Assembly (NCBI RefSeq): GCF_001904745.1 | Contig: NZ_MRCD01000005.1 | Span: 62,001-126,000 of the forward strand | From: Calothrix sp. HK-06 | GTDB lineage: Bacteria > Cyanobacteriota > Cyanobacteriia > Cyanobacteriales > Nostocaceae | Reading direction: 5' to 3' | Length of the DNA: 64,000 nucleotides | In this document: positions 1-8,518 of the stretch, in pieces | Layout of the letters: each line of letters opens with the position of its first letter | Numbering within the stretch: the stretch's first letter is position 1 | The notes under the pieces: model-generated | What the model saw: only the letters and a program-made list of their open reading frames with translations | The model's database searches: none | What the model was told of the DNA's origin: nothing | Program-made: the position numbers and the translations under genes

Positions 1-504
1 AGTGATTGCAATTTGAAAGTAGGGACTATTTACGATTTCGGGTTCAAATGGTATTGTTTGAAAGTGATGTTTTTCAAATATAGCGGGAATTTGATTTTTG
101 ACTGATGCTTTGACAAAATTCCAATCGCGTGTGTGAACTAGCTTGGTGTGGCGCCGTAAATGAAATGGCAAGTAGTATTTTGTGGCAATGGTGCTAGAGT
201 TTGTGAGTCTGCCTGGTACTCTGTCTATAGGATATGGCATTGGTAACGGCGCCACTCTTAGATGTTCTTGGGTGTTATAAAAATCTACAAATTTCGCGTC
301 TGGTTTTTGCAGTTTAAAAGGATTAAATAACCAAGATAGATTTAATGGGTTAGCGTTTTTATCGTGGTAAGCTAACACCGAAGAGTAACCCAAGTTTGCA
401 GCAGCATTCGCACAAAGCACATCGTGTATTTCGTGTGCTGTATCAGGTTTGAGCGAAAGTTGTCCTGTATAAAACAGGTATTTGTTTTGATTGTTAGAAG
501 ACAT
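1..504 (-). CDS. glycosyltransferase, N-terminal 168 residues (cut by window edge)
   Basis: The minus strand is open from an ATG at 504 to the window edge with no stop, so the 3' part lies outside. The product begins MSSNNQNKYLFYTGQLSLKP and continues with a segment on a catalogue of 'ANAAANLGYSSVLAY', which resembles the N-terminal Rossmann half of cyanobacterial GT4-type glycosyltransferases. The start is 8 bp after the stop of the ABC exporter upstream, so the two are probably translated from one message. Assignment to a glycosyltransferase rests on this N-terminal resemblance and on three glycosyltransferase/exporter neighbours in the same direction; the donor-binding C-terminal domain is not visible. 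Confidence 0.6.
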   Translation of the reverse strand, partial: MSSNNQNKYLFYTGQLSLKPDTAHEIHDVLCANAAANLGYSSVLAYHDKNANPLNLSWLFNPFKLQKPDAKFVDFYNTQEHLRVAPLPMPYPIDRVPGRLTNSSTIATKYYLPFHLRRHTKLVHTRDWNFVKASVKNQIPAIFEKHHFQTIPFEPEIVNSPYFQIAIT

Positions 505-511
505 CTTGCTA

Positions 512-2863
512 TTACAATCCTATTTTTATTTTAGAATTTCCATTTTGTTGATATTCGAGCTTATTACTGGAATCAGTAGAATTTAAAGATTTTGATTTCA
601 AAAAATCTTCTAATTCTTGAATTGTATCCAGTAAATGAATTGCCGCATAATAAATATTTTTAACAATTTCATTCTGCTCAGATGTTTGAACTTGACCATC
701 TACAATTAGCGGCAAAGAATGTAACATAAAATTTAAATGAGTACGTAACTTCTTAACAAGACGGTCAAGGTCATCTCGATATACTTTATACGTATCATTT
801 ACTGATGTAATAAAGGTGGTTTGCAGTTTGACAATATCCTCAAATACTTCAATAATATTCTCGATGCGCGCTGTTGATTTACGTATTTCTTCGATAAGTT
901 CTTCCCGCTCCTGCGAGTTTTCTGCTTCGTCGAGTAATAATTGCAAAAAGCCAATCGTTGGATTTAGTCGTGTCCGTAATTCGTGGGGTATACGAACTAA
1001 ATTCTGATTGTGAGTTAGTACTTCTGTATTTTGCCGATTCGTTAATTTGGCTTCTGTAAATTGTTTTTCAGAATCTTCGGCGCCAAATTGCATCGTGTAA
1101 AGTCGTCTATAATAGCCACCTTTCTGTAACAGTGAGTTGTGAGTTCCGACTTCTACAACTTTTCCTTGGTCTAAAACCGCTATTTGGTCAGCAGCTTGAA
1201 CTGTAGATAAACGGTGGGCAATAACTAAAGTTGTTCTGTCTTTACTCAAGTCATCGATAGCTGCTTGCACTACTCGTTCAGATACAGTATCAAGCGCACT
1301 AGTCGCTTCATCGAGAATTAAAATCTCTGGGTTTTGTAATAATGCACGTGCTATAGCTAATCTTTGTCGTTGTCCCCCCGATAGCATTACACCTCTATCA
1401 CCTATTAGCGTATCAAAACCTTGTGATAGCTTCGTGACAAACTCATAAGCATTCGCGCGTTTGGTAGCAGCTATTATTTCTTCTTCGGTTGCGTCAGGTT
1501 TTCCGTATGCAATGTTATATCGTACTGTGTCGTTAAATAAAAATGTATCTTGACTAACAATACCCATTGCACGACGTAATGACTGAATATCAAATTCTTT
1601 CAAATCTACGCCATCTAGTAAAATACTACCAGAAATTACATCATAAAAACGGGGTAACAAGTCTGCCATTGTTGATTTTCCGGCGCCTGAACTACCAACT
1701 AAAGCTAAAGTGGTACCCTTCGGCAAAAACAAATCGACTTCTTTTAATACTAATTTTTCGCTACCTGGGTAAGCAAAAGAAATATTATTGAAATGAATTC
1801 CTTTTTCAAGCGCGTTGTAACTTTTTGCCCCCCGACTCATAAACGGCTTATTGTCACGTCTTAAAAAATCGTTAGCAATAGATACGCTTGTTGAAGCGTT
1901 CGCGAAGCTACTGCGAATTGCGTTTAGCTGAGATATAAAAGGCAGTAAACGCAGAAGTACTAATAAATATGTAAAGATTACAGTCGAAAGTGAGGAAATT
2001 TGAGATGCAAATAAATACTTACTAAGCAGTATGATCATTACCAAGGCTGTAATTCCCATTACCTCACTAACGGGTGTAATTGCCTCAGAATTTGCTTGCG
2101 ATTTAAAATCAGCTTGTTCGCGGTTGCGAATTAATTTGACAATTTTTGTGTATTCACGGTCTTCATTAGCTGTTGCCCTGACTAAACGCATTCCGTTCAT
2201 GACTTCCAAAACGTTTATCGAATATGCTCTTGACATATCCGAAAGCAATTTACCATAATCTTTCGACCGAGCAATTGCATATTGGTTGACTAATGTTACA
2301 AGTGATAGTAAAAATGTTGCTGCTATTGTTAACTGCCACGAGATAGAGAGCAATACAGCAATAAATACTAAAATTGTAATAATTAAAATTGAGACCCGAA
2401 TCACAGTATTGACAGAACTCGCGGCTTTTCCCAACTCTCCACTCAAGCTATTAATTGCATCACCAACTTTGGTTTTAATGAAGTAATCTAAATCGACTTC
2501 TAACAAGTTTTTTAAACCTGCTTCCCGCATGTCAGTAGTCAATGTACGTGCAAGGGAACTTGATGTTAAAGTGCTTGCATAGCTGGCAAGATTTTTTAAT
2601 ATAATAGTTAATATAATTGCTATTGCCATGACCAAAGTACGATAATCTTCTGGTACTCGGTCGAAAGGTCGCATTACAATTTTTAAAATATCAGGTGCGT
2701 TATTTAGTTCAACATCTAGCCCAATAATTTTTAAAACAACTGGTACAATTAGTGTAGTACCAACTCCATTAAATAAGGCGCCAGAAAATCCTAGTAAGAA
2801 TGTCAGAAGCATCCAACCAGGATAAGGTTTAGCAAATCTAATTAAAAGTTTAAAAGTGGACAT
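512..2863 (-). CDS. ABC exporter (membrane domain + ATPase) with a HisKA-like C-terminal extension
   Basis: This is a half-size ABC exporter of the MsbA/HepA type: six membrane helices in residues 1-310, then an ATPase with Walker A GSSGAGKST near residue 392, signature LSGGQRQR and Walker B ILILDEATSALD. Such exporters work as dimers in the inner membrane and move lipids, glycans or peptides. The ATPase ends near residue 600, where a normal family member stops. About 180 further residues follow. They contain HELRTRLNPTIGFLQLL near residue 626, which matches the H-box of histidine kinases (HELRTPLNAIIGFSQLL), followed by helical, charged sequence. No kinase ATP-binding domain is present. The gene lies between glycosyltransferase genes in one direction, so a glycan or glycolipid substrate is likely but inferred. 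Confidence 0.88.
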   Translation of the reverse strand: MSTFKLLIRFAKPYPGWMLLTFLLGFSGALFNGVGTTLIVPVVLKIIGLDVELNNAPDILKIVMRPFDRVPEDYRTLVMAIAIILTIILKNLASYASTLTSSSLARTLTTDMREAGLKNLLEVDLDYFIKTKVGDAINSLSGELGKAASSVNTVIRVSILIITILVFIAVLLSISWQLTIAATFLLSLVTLVNQYAIARSKDYGKLLSDMSRAYSINVLEVMNGMRLVRATANEDREYTKIVKLIRNREQADFKSQANSEAITPVSEVMGITALVMIILLSKYLFASQISSLSTVIFTYLLVLLRLLPFISQLNAIRSSFANASTSVSIANDFLRRDNKPFMSRGAKSYNALEKGIHFNNISFAYPGSEKLVLKEVDLFLPKGTTLALVGSSGAGKSTMADLLPRFYDVISGSILLDGVDLKEFDIQSLRRAMGIVSQDTFLFNDTVRYNIAYGKPDATEEEIIAATKRANAYEFVTKLSQGFDTLIGDRGVMLSGGQRQRLAIARALLQNPEILILDEATSALDTVSERVVQAAIDDLSKDRTTLVIAHRLSTVQAADQIAVLDQGKVVEVGTHNSLLQKGGYYRRLYTMQFGAEDSEKQFTEAKLTNRQNTEVLTHNQNLVRIPHELRTRLNPTIGFLQLLLDEAENSQEREELIEEIRKSTARIENIIEVFEDIVKLQTTFITSVNDTYKVYRDDLDRLVKKLRTHLNFMLHSLPLIVDGQVQTSEQNEIVKNIYYAAIHLLDTIQELEDFLKSKSLNSTDSSNKLEYQQNGNSKIKIGL

Positions 2864-2884
2864 AGTTAATAGTTAATAGTTATA

Positions 2885-2950
2885 AAAACCGGGTTTCTTT
2901 ATCGAGATTGTCATGAAAATAGAGATCTTGCATAGAAACCGGGTTTCTTA
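2885..2950. repeat. paired AAACCGGGTTTCTT repeat (family B)
   Basis: Two copies of the near-palindromic core AAACCGGGTTTCTT flank about 36 bp between the GT4 and ABC genes. The second copy overlaps the TAA stop of the GT4 gene at 2948-2950. The same core recurs near 34382, 37427, 43438, 51113 and 54363. Confidence 0.85.
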
Positions 2951-4114
2951 TAGTTTATTGATAACACTTGCGAGCGTTGCAGCCATAGTGGAAGTACTAT
3001 ATTTTTCAATACAGCGGGTTCTAGCTTTACGTCCTTTAACGGTTGCAGTTTCAAAATCATTGAATATGACTTCGATTTGTGCTGCTATTTGTTCGGGTGC
3101 TGATGGTTCAACTAAATAACCTGTGTCAGCTAATATCTCAGGTATATCACCTACACGGGTAGAAATCACAGGTTTACCCATTGCCATTCCGTCAGTTAAC
3201 TTCAGAGGAAACTGCGCGCGTGCGACTACGGTATCGCGCTGTGGTACAACAACAACATGCGCTGCTGCCACAATTTCTGGCATCGCTTCTACTGGCGCCT
3301 TTGGTAACTTAATAATCCAACGTCCCCATTTACTAATTAATTGCTCATCGTAATTATCATACGGACTGCCACCAACAATTACTAACCGCAAATCATCACG
3401 GTTAAGCTTATCGAGTGCTATCAATACGTCTTCAACACCTTTATGCGGACGCGGGGCGCCAGGAAACATCAAAATGCGATAATCAGAAAGTCCATACTTA
3501 GAGCGACTTGCTTCAGGGTCGTATTTATCTGGGTTAAACATATCAGTATCTTTACCATTTGGTACATAAACACCCCCAAATCTATCCTGAAGAAACTCTG
3601 TATCAATAGTTATGCCATCTGCCCACTTAACCAAACTTTCCATCCAATTAATGTAAACTGGATGGTCAGGAAATCTAAGGGCGCCGTTCGATTTGAGAAT
3701 ATCACGGGCAAATTGTTTGATTCCTGGTTGATACTTCCAATCAAAACCACCATGCCAACTTAATTCCCAGTCATCCATATCAACCAACACCGGACGATGA
3801 CGACTCAATTTATCAAGCAATGCCACACCAAAGCTAGTTGGTTTTGGCTTGACTGCGTAAATTACATCACCCGATAGCTTTTGCCGTAATTGTCGCACTG
3901 GCCCAAAAAACTGTGGATAATTACTACCAGCTATAGAAATCACTGGAATTCCATCAGGGGGTATGGCATATAAATCTTTGCCGAAATTAAAACCGACAAC
4001 TTCGACGTCATAATTAAGTTGCTTAAGGACTTGAGCTAGTAAATAAGCTCGAACCGTACCTCCTCCAGAGAGGTCGCTAACAACTAATGAAAATTTTAAT
4101 TGATTATTTGCCAT
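2948..4114 (-). CDS. glycosyltransferase family 4 (GT-B fold)
   Basis: The 388-residue product has the two-lobed plan of GT4 enzymes. The N-terminal lobe opens with KFSLVVSDLSGGGTVRAYLL, a glycine-rich loop typical of acceptor domains. The C-terminal lobe carries ILMFPGAPRPHKGVEDVL near residue 215, the usual start of the donor lobe, and DGMAMGKPVISTRVGDIPE near residue 310, the position of the E-x7-E donor-binding motif (here the first Glu is Asp). It would transfer a sugar from a nucleotide sugar to a growing glycan or lipid on the cytoplasmic side. It sits 16 bp after the GT2 gene and 85 bp before the ABC exporter. The specific sugar cannot be told. Confidence 0.88.
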   Translation of the reverse strand: MANNQLKFSLVVSDLSGGGTVRAYLLAQVLKQLNYDVEVVGFNFGKDLYAIPPDGIPVISIAGSNYPQFFGPVRQLRQKLSGDVIYAVKPKPTSFGVALLDKLSRHRPVLVDMDDWELSWHGGFDWKYQPGIKQFARDILKSNGALRFPDHPVYINWMESLVKWADGITIDTEFLQDRFGGVYVPNGKDTDMFNPDKYDPEASRSKYGLSDYRILMFPGAPRPHKGVEDVLIALDKLNRDDLRLVIVGGSPYDNYDEQLISKWGRWIIKLPKAPVEAMPEIVAAAHVVVVPQRDTVVARAQFPLKLTDGMAMGKPVISTRVGDIPEILADTGYLVEPSAPEQIAAQIEVIFNDFETATVKGRKARTRCIEKYSTSTMAATLASVINKL

Positions 4115-4130
4115 TGCTCATTGTTGTGTC

Positions 4131-5165
4131 TTACTGCGATTTATCTGGACTGAGTTTACCAAGGCGCCAAATTTTAGTAGAAATAAAGTTAATTATTTTT
4201 TGGCTTCGTGACCCACGTAAGTTTTCATATAATAAAGACTGCGGTAAAACCATTCGTAGTAAGTAAGCTATAAACAAACTCAACCTACTATTTACTTTAA
4301 ACTTTCCATTAAACAGTTGAACCGGATAATTTACAATTTTGCCTAATTTAAAAAAGTTATTTTTATCTTTTTCAATCAAAGTCTGTTCCAGTAAAAATTT
4401 TATTCCCGGCTGGGAATAATTTCTTAAATCATCACTTTTACTGGCTTCAATTTCGTATAGCAAAACATAGTAGTTTTTCATGTACTCCCAATTGTTGGTT
4501 CTATTTGTTTCGTGTTTAGTGTAAAAAGTACCAACAATCGGTGTATATATATAATCTATGCCTAATGCTAATAAACTGAGTGCAAAATCTCTATCTTGTA
4601 AAGCCTTAAGACGGCTATCAAAAGATGCAGCTTGCAAAACTTCTTTTTTAATCAACATGCACTGCTGCAACACAGGGAACGGCGACTTAGCAAGAAAATC
4701 AGGTAAAAGTAAACGCTGTTTTAACTCTTCACGATTTAACGAACCGATAATATTTTGTTCACGACGAATAATATTTTGGTTGCTGTCAAGGAATACGCGC
4801 TCATAGTCACAGTAAAGTACAACGTTTTGGTTTTCTAACTTTTCTAAACAACTCAACTGAAACCGCGTTTTATCTTCATGAATCCAATCATCTGGGTCTA
4901 AACACTGAATCCATTCACCCGAAGCTTTTTCAATACCCAAATTACGCGCAGTAGATACACCACCATTTTCTTTATAAAAATATTGCACTCGCTTGTCAGT
5001 AGCGATTAAGCGTTCTGCTACTTCGCGAGTATTATCTGTTGACCCATCATCAACTAAAATACATTCTAAATTAGTGTAAGTTTGTGCTAAAACACTTTTA
5101 ACACATTTTTCTAGATAGCTAGCTCGGTTGTAGCATGGTAAAATAATTGAAACTAAAGGAGTCAT
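4131..5165 (-). CDS. glycosyltransferase family 2 (GT-A fold)
   Basis: The 344-residue product starts with VSIILPCYNRASYLEKCVKS, the classic GT2 opening, followed by the nucleotide-binding LVDDGSTD at about residues 37-44 and LDPDDW near residue 111, which is the metal-binding DXD region. The C-terminal third is not membrane-spanning, so this is a soluble or peripheral transferase and not a processive synthase. It is the first gene of the minus-strand run toward the ABC exporter and so probably opens the operon. About 280 bp of AT-rich sequence upstream (5166-5444) has no other gene and should hold the promoter; no clear motif was identified there. Confidence 0.9.
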   Translation of the reverse strand: MTPLVSIILPCYNRASYLEKCVKSVLAQTYTNLECILVDDGSTDNTREVAERLIATDKRVQYFYKENGGVSTARNLGIEKASGEWIQCLDPDDWIHEDKTRFQLSCLEKLENQNVVLYCDYERVFLDSNQNIIRREQNIIGSLNREELKQRLLLPDFLAKSPFPVLQQCMLIKKEVLQAASFDSRLKALQDRDFALSLLALGIDYIYTPIVGTFYTKHETNRTNNWEYMKNYYVLLYEIEASKSDDLRNYSQPGIKFLLEQTLIEKDKNNFFKLGKIVNYPVQLFNGKFKVNSRLSLFIAYLLRMVLPQSLLYENLRGSRSQKIINFISTKIWRLGKLSPDKSQ

Positions 5166-5444
5166 AGCTAAACCAATCCTAAATCATTAATATTACAGTG
5201 GGACTCAGAATTAAATTCATACAAATACATAAAAAATGTAACCTATTTTACCCTGAACCCCTACCGAGAATGTACCGATAAATTCATCAATATCAGTACT
5301 ACTAGCTCCTGTAACAAGTAATATCACAGATTGTAACCAGTATATTTGATTTATTTTTTGCTATCTAGTGACTCACCGTCTAGTTCTTCCCTACAGTGTA
5401 TACAGCAAGGCGCCGAACCGTCACGCGCTGGCTTATAATTGTGA

Positions 5445-5672
5445 TTACCAGCCAATAAGTTTTAATTGACCTGTCTGAAGATAGTCAAATATACGATAGA
5501 TTTGGCGACGTTCAGCGTCACTAACATCGCTATTATTTAAAATAATTTCTGTGAGTAAGCTGTGGTCATTACGACTATATACTCTAGAAAAAATAATTTT
5601 ATCTACAATTTTTTTTACAGCCACTTCTGATTGATAATCAATTGATTTCATCATTGAAACTTTATGTAGCAT
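5445..5672 (-). CDS. small conserved-type protein, function unknown
   Basis: A 75-residue product beginning MLHKVSMMKSIDYQSEVAVK is preceded by AGGAGAGCT directly before the ATG, a good ribosome site, and has no overlap with other genes. It is mixed helical and polar, with no signal peptide or membrane segment, and reads like small cyanobacterial proteins of unknown function. A second in-frame Met pair at residues 7-8 is possible but lacks as good a ribosome site. No function is proposed. Confidence 0.6.
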   Translation of the reverse strand: MLHKVSMMKSIDYQSEVAVKKIVDKIIFSRVYSRNDHSLLTEIILNNSDVSDAERRQIYRIFDYLQTGQLKLIGW

Positions 5673-6110
5673 AGCTCTCCTGATTATTAATTATTAAAAA
5701 AATAAGCAAAATTTGCCCCCCTTATAGTTAAACAGCGTGCGTATAAAAATTTCTTAAATTTAAGTCAAGGCGGTAAACAAATTTTATTGATTATAAAGTT
5801 TATGCCTTAGAATGCCTTTGTGGTATCTTTACAACATAAACCAATAAAATCAATTTTGCTTTATCTTTACATCATCACCCAGAGAATTTTTACTGATATC
5901 TAGATTTTTTTAACAAACCATATAGTCAAAAATACGTGTAAATACTATTGCTTTTACCAAAAGATTTTAAATTATAGGTGTTCCCGGTGAAGTCAATATA
6001 GATTTTCAGGAAACTCTTACAATTAATAAGCACCAGCAAAGAACTATAAAAAGATACACAGCAAGACTCACTCAGCACGTCCATACCCATAACAAACAGG
6101 AGTAAACGAG
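5673..6110. other. intergenic region between two divergent genes
   Basis: About 440 bp of AT-rich sequence between the small minus-strand gene and gloB. It should contain both promoters. A minus-strand reading frame here has low-complexity codon content and overlaps gloB, so it was not accepted. The only clear site is AGGAGT 9 bases before the gloB ATG. Confidence 0.5.
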
Positions 6111-6887
6111 ATGCAGATAATTCGTATACCAGTACTTTCTGACAATTACATTTTCTTGCTTTGGGATAGCGCACGTAAAATAGCCGCAGTAGTTGACCCT
6201 GCCGTAGCAAAACCAGTTTTAAATAAACTTAATGAATTAGAAGGCGCCGAGTTGGTAGCTATTTTCAATACACATCACCATAGCGACCATGTAGGAGGAA
6301 ACCGTGAATTAATGACCCACTACCCCAACCTAACAGTCTACGGTGGAGAGTCAGACTCAGGACGCATCCCGGGACAAAAAGTTTTTCTTCGTGAAGGAGA
6401 CTCTGTAGAATTTGGCGACCGAACTGGCGCCGTGTTTTTTGTTCCTGGACATACACGCGCTCACATCGCTTATTATTTCCCACCTGTCACCCCAGACGAA
6501 GCAGGCGAACTATTCTGTGGTGATACACTATTTGCAGGTGGATGCGGGCGCCTATTTGAAGGAACACCAGCGCAAATGGTAGATTCTCTCAGCAAAATAC
6601 GCACACTACCCGATAATACTCGTGTGTGGTGTGCCCATGAATACACTCTCAAAAATCTTCAGTTTGCCCTTAGTGTCGATAGTAACAACCAAGATTTACA
6701 ACAGAGATATACAAAAGTACAAGCTTCCCGCAATCAAGGAGAAGCCACAGTACCTTCACTATTAGGGATCGAAAAACTTACTAACCCATTTTTAAGATGG
6801 GATATACCCGCATTACAAACAGCCGTAAAAACTAGCGAGCCAGTACAAGCATTCGCACGCCTACGCGGAATGAAAGACACATTTTGA
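6111..6887 (+). CDS. gloB: hydroxyacylglutathione hydrolase (glyoxalase II)
   Basis: The 258-residue protein is a metallo-beta-lactamase-fold thioesterase that hydrolyses S-lactoylglutathione to lactate and glutathione, the second step of methylglyoxal detoxification. The metal-binding motif [10 protein letters not shown] is at residues 54-63, with further ligands in VPGHTRAH (about 112-119), the Asp of [17 protein letters not shown], and the His of CAHEYT. Length and motif order match the GloB family. AGGAGT lies upstream of the ATG. It is a single gene, convergent with the following glycosyltransferase. Confidence 0.95.
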   Translation: MQIIRIPVLSDNYIFLLWDSARKIAAVVDPAVAKPVLNKLNELEGAELVAIFNTHHHSDHVGGNRELMTHYPNLTVYGGESDSGRIPGQKVFLREGDSVEFGDRTGAVFFVPGHTRAHIAYYFPPVTPDEAGELFCGDTLFAGGCGRLFEGTPAQMVDSLSKIRTLPDNTRVWCAHEYTLKNLQFALSVDSNNQDLQQRYTKVQASRNQGEATVPSLLGIEKLTNPFLRWDIPALQTAVKTSEPVQAFARLRGMKDTF

Positions 6888-6957
6888 TCCCCCCTCCTTG
6901 ATAAGGGGGGAACAAGAACCTCTTAGCCCCCCGAATTCCGGGGGGTTGGGGGGATAA
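6886..6957. repeat. C/G-run inverted repeat, probable two-way terminator
   Basis: Runs of CCCCCC and GGGGGG form hairpins (ATCCCCCC...GGGGGGA; CCCCCCGAATTCCGGGGGG at about 6927-6945) between two convergent genes. The repeat also codes the last residues of the minus-strand GT8 protein. Related runs occur at 16404-16425 and 35441-35478. Confidence 0.75.
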
Positions 6958-7894
6958 AAGACTTAAATTGCTTCTTAAACGACCCATACATATTCTGAAA
7001 CACACCCATTTGTTTCTGCCGTCGCTTTTTACCAGCTTGTTCTACAGACCAGTTCGACCATATCGAGTTATCGAGATATTCGTAAAATAATTTCTTTTGT
7101 GGATGATTACAATTATCGTTCCAAGGTTTCTCGCGCGTTGAGTAGTGGATGATATATGGATGGTTGAGCAGGTTATTATATTCTTGTTCACTGAATGGAC
7201 TTTCTTGCCATGAACCAAACCGGAATAAATAAGGCATTTGATTCCAACGCGCGTCAAGTTCTCCCCATTTTCCTGCTAAAACTGCGTTTAACCCGTCTTG
7301 GTCGTGCCAACGCACCTGCTGTTTATAATCGTTGAGATATTTAATTACTGCCAAACTTGTGTTGTTTTGGCGCCATTTTTTTAAATTAAATACCAGTACA
7401 CCCGAATTGAAATATTTATAATCAGCAGGAATACCGAGTTCTTGATAGTTTACTAAACCGCGCGGAGAAGAAACTAGCGGGGCGCCCATATCTTGCACTG
7501 CTAATAAATAATTGTCGCCCACATCTTGGTTCCAGAGTGCCTCAATGTCACTGCGAACTATTACATCACTATCTATATATATTGCTTTTTCGGTTTCGGT
7601 AGGTAAAAACTCTGGAATTAAAAGTCGATAATAAGCAGCAATTGTTATTGTTGATGAAATTTGCATGTTCTTGAACTGCGATGTGGGCGCTTTTATCCAA
7701 GTAACTTTGACTTGCTCTGATTTAAGATTTTCAATTATCCGCTTTTTGTTGGCGCCCAAGACACCACCATCAATTATATACAACGACAAATTATGCGGAT
7801 TTTGCATACTCGCAACAACCGAACGAGTGGTTGCTGCCAAAGGCATAGAGTAGTTATCATCCGCAGCGCATACTAAAACTATAGAGTTATCCAT
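6923..7894 (-). CDS. glycosyltransferase family 8
   Basis: The 323-residue product starts with SIVLVCAADDNYSMPLAATT, the GT8 opening, and has YIDSDVIV near residue 104, which contains the DXD metal and nucleotide-sugar site. Later motifs FNSGVLVFNLKKWR and DQDGLNAVLAGKW are GT8 hallmarks (LgtC/glycogenin-like), as is HY near the HPYIIHYS segment. It retains configuration when transferring a sugar such as galactose or glucose; the acceptor is unknown. The last nine residues, PPTPRNSGG, are coded by a C/G-run repeat that also supplies the stop, so the natural C-terminus seems to have been rewritten by the repeat. Confidence 0.9.
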   Translation of the reverse strand: MDNSIVLVCAADDNYSMPLAATTRSVVASMQNPHNLSLYIIDGGVLGANKKRIIENLKSEQVKVTWIKAPTSQFKNMQISSTITIAAYYRLLIPEFLPTETEKAIYIDSDVIVRSDIEALWNQDVGDNYLLAVQDMGAPLVSSPRGLVNYQELGIPADYKYFNSGVLVFNLKKWRQNNTSLAVIKYLNDYKQQVRWHDQDGLNAVLAGKWGELDARWNQMPYLFRFGSWQESPFSEQEYNNLLNHPYIIHYSTREKPWNDNCNHPQKKLFYEYLDNSIWSNWSVEQAGKKRRQKQMGVFQNMYGSFKKQFKSFIPPTPRNSGG

Positions 7895-8119
7895 AGATGC
7901 TTAATTTTTAAATTTCAACTGTGGCTATACTTAATTTGTTTTAAAATGTGATACTAAGTTAAATCTTAACAATTTATGCGGCTGCGAAAAAGTTTTTAAG
8001 TTTTTGTATCTACCTTTACACTATGGGTTAACATACAATTGCTTCCCAGGTAAGAGGAAAAGCTACAATTACTAAGGTAAATTACTAATGAATGAGTTGA
8101 TTAGCATTTGCGCCAAAAA

Positions 8120-8141
8120 CTACCGTAGATAGATACGGTAG
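8120..8141. promoter_or_regulatory. inverted repeat CTACCGTA-6-TACGGTAG, operator-like
   Basis: CTACCGTA and TACGGTAG are perfect inverted copies separated by GATAGA. The symmetry and spacing fit a dimeric-regulator site or a small hairpin. It lies between the divergent GT8 and PAS-CRP genes. Function is inferred only. Confidence 0.3.
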
Positions 8142-8311
8142 ATAGAGGTGTATATGATAATATAGTACTTGTACAAACTATTGGAACGCTAACTTGACTT
8201 ATTTTCTGGTGCTTTCTTAATTATTCTTGGATACCAATTATACTTCGGGGCGGTACGGAGTTAGTTTTATACTCAAGTTTACTTATAATTTTTGAATCAC
8301 GCATTGCATTA

Positions 8312-8431
8312 ATGGGCGTAAATCATGAAATCGATTTTGTCATTCGTTCGAGTCGTTATGAGGCGCCTGCCGACTTGTTACAACTTCTAACTCAACCCCA
8401 AAGACATAAAAAATACATTATTCAGGTTTAG
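8312..8431 (+). other. short coding-like frame (39 codons), possible remnant
   Basis: From ATG at 8312 the frame reads MGVNHEIDFVIRSSRYEAPA and ends KKYIIQV before TAG. It extends open upstream to a stop at 8195 without another ATG. The residue composition looks protein-like, but there is no ribosome site. It may be the end of a decayed gene. Confidence 0.25.
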
Positions 8432-8518
8432 AAAATTTTAATCAAACCAGAATTTAAAAATTAACGAAAATAATTAATAATTAAATAAAGATAATAAACG
8501 CTAATAATCAAAATTCAA

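Larger units (their letters stand above)
7895..8518. other. intergenic region between GT8 and the PAS-CRP regulator
   Basis: About 620 bp between divergent genes. It holds an 8-bp perfect inverted repeat (8120-8141) and a short coding-like frame ending at 8431. Otherwise AT-rich, no other gene seen. Confidence 0.5.

Noticed and set aside
5926-6210. Minus-strand frame of 94 codons overlapping the gloB start
   Set aside because: It is antisense to the conserved start of gloB, has unusual composition and no ribosome site.
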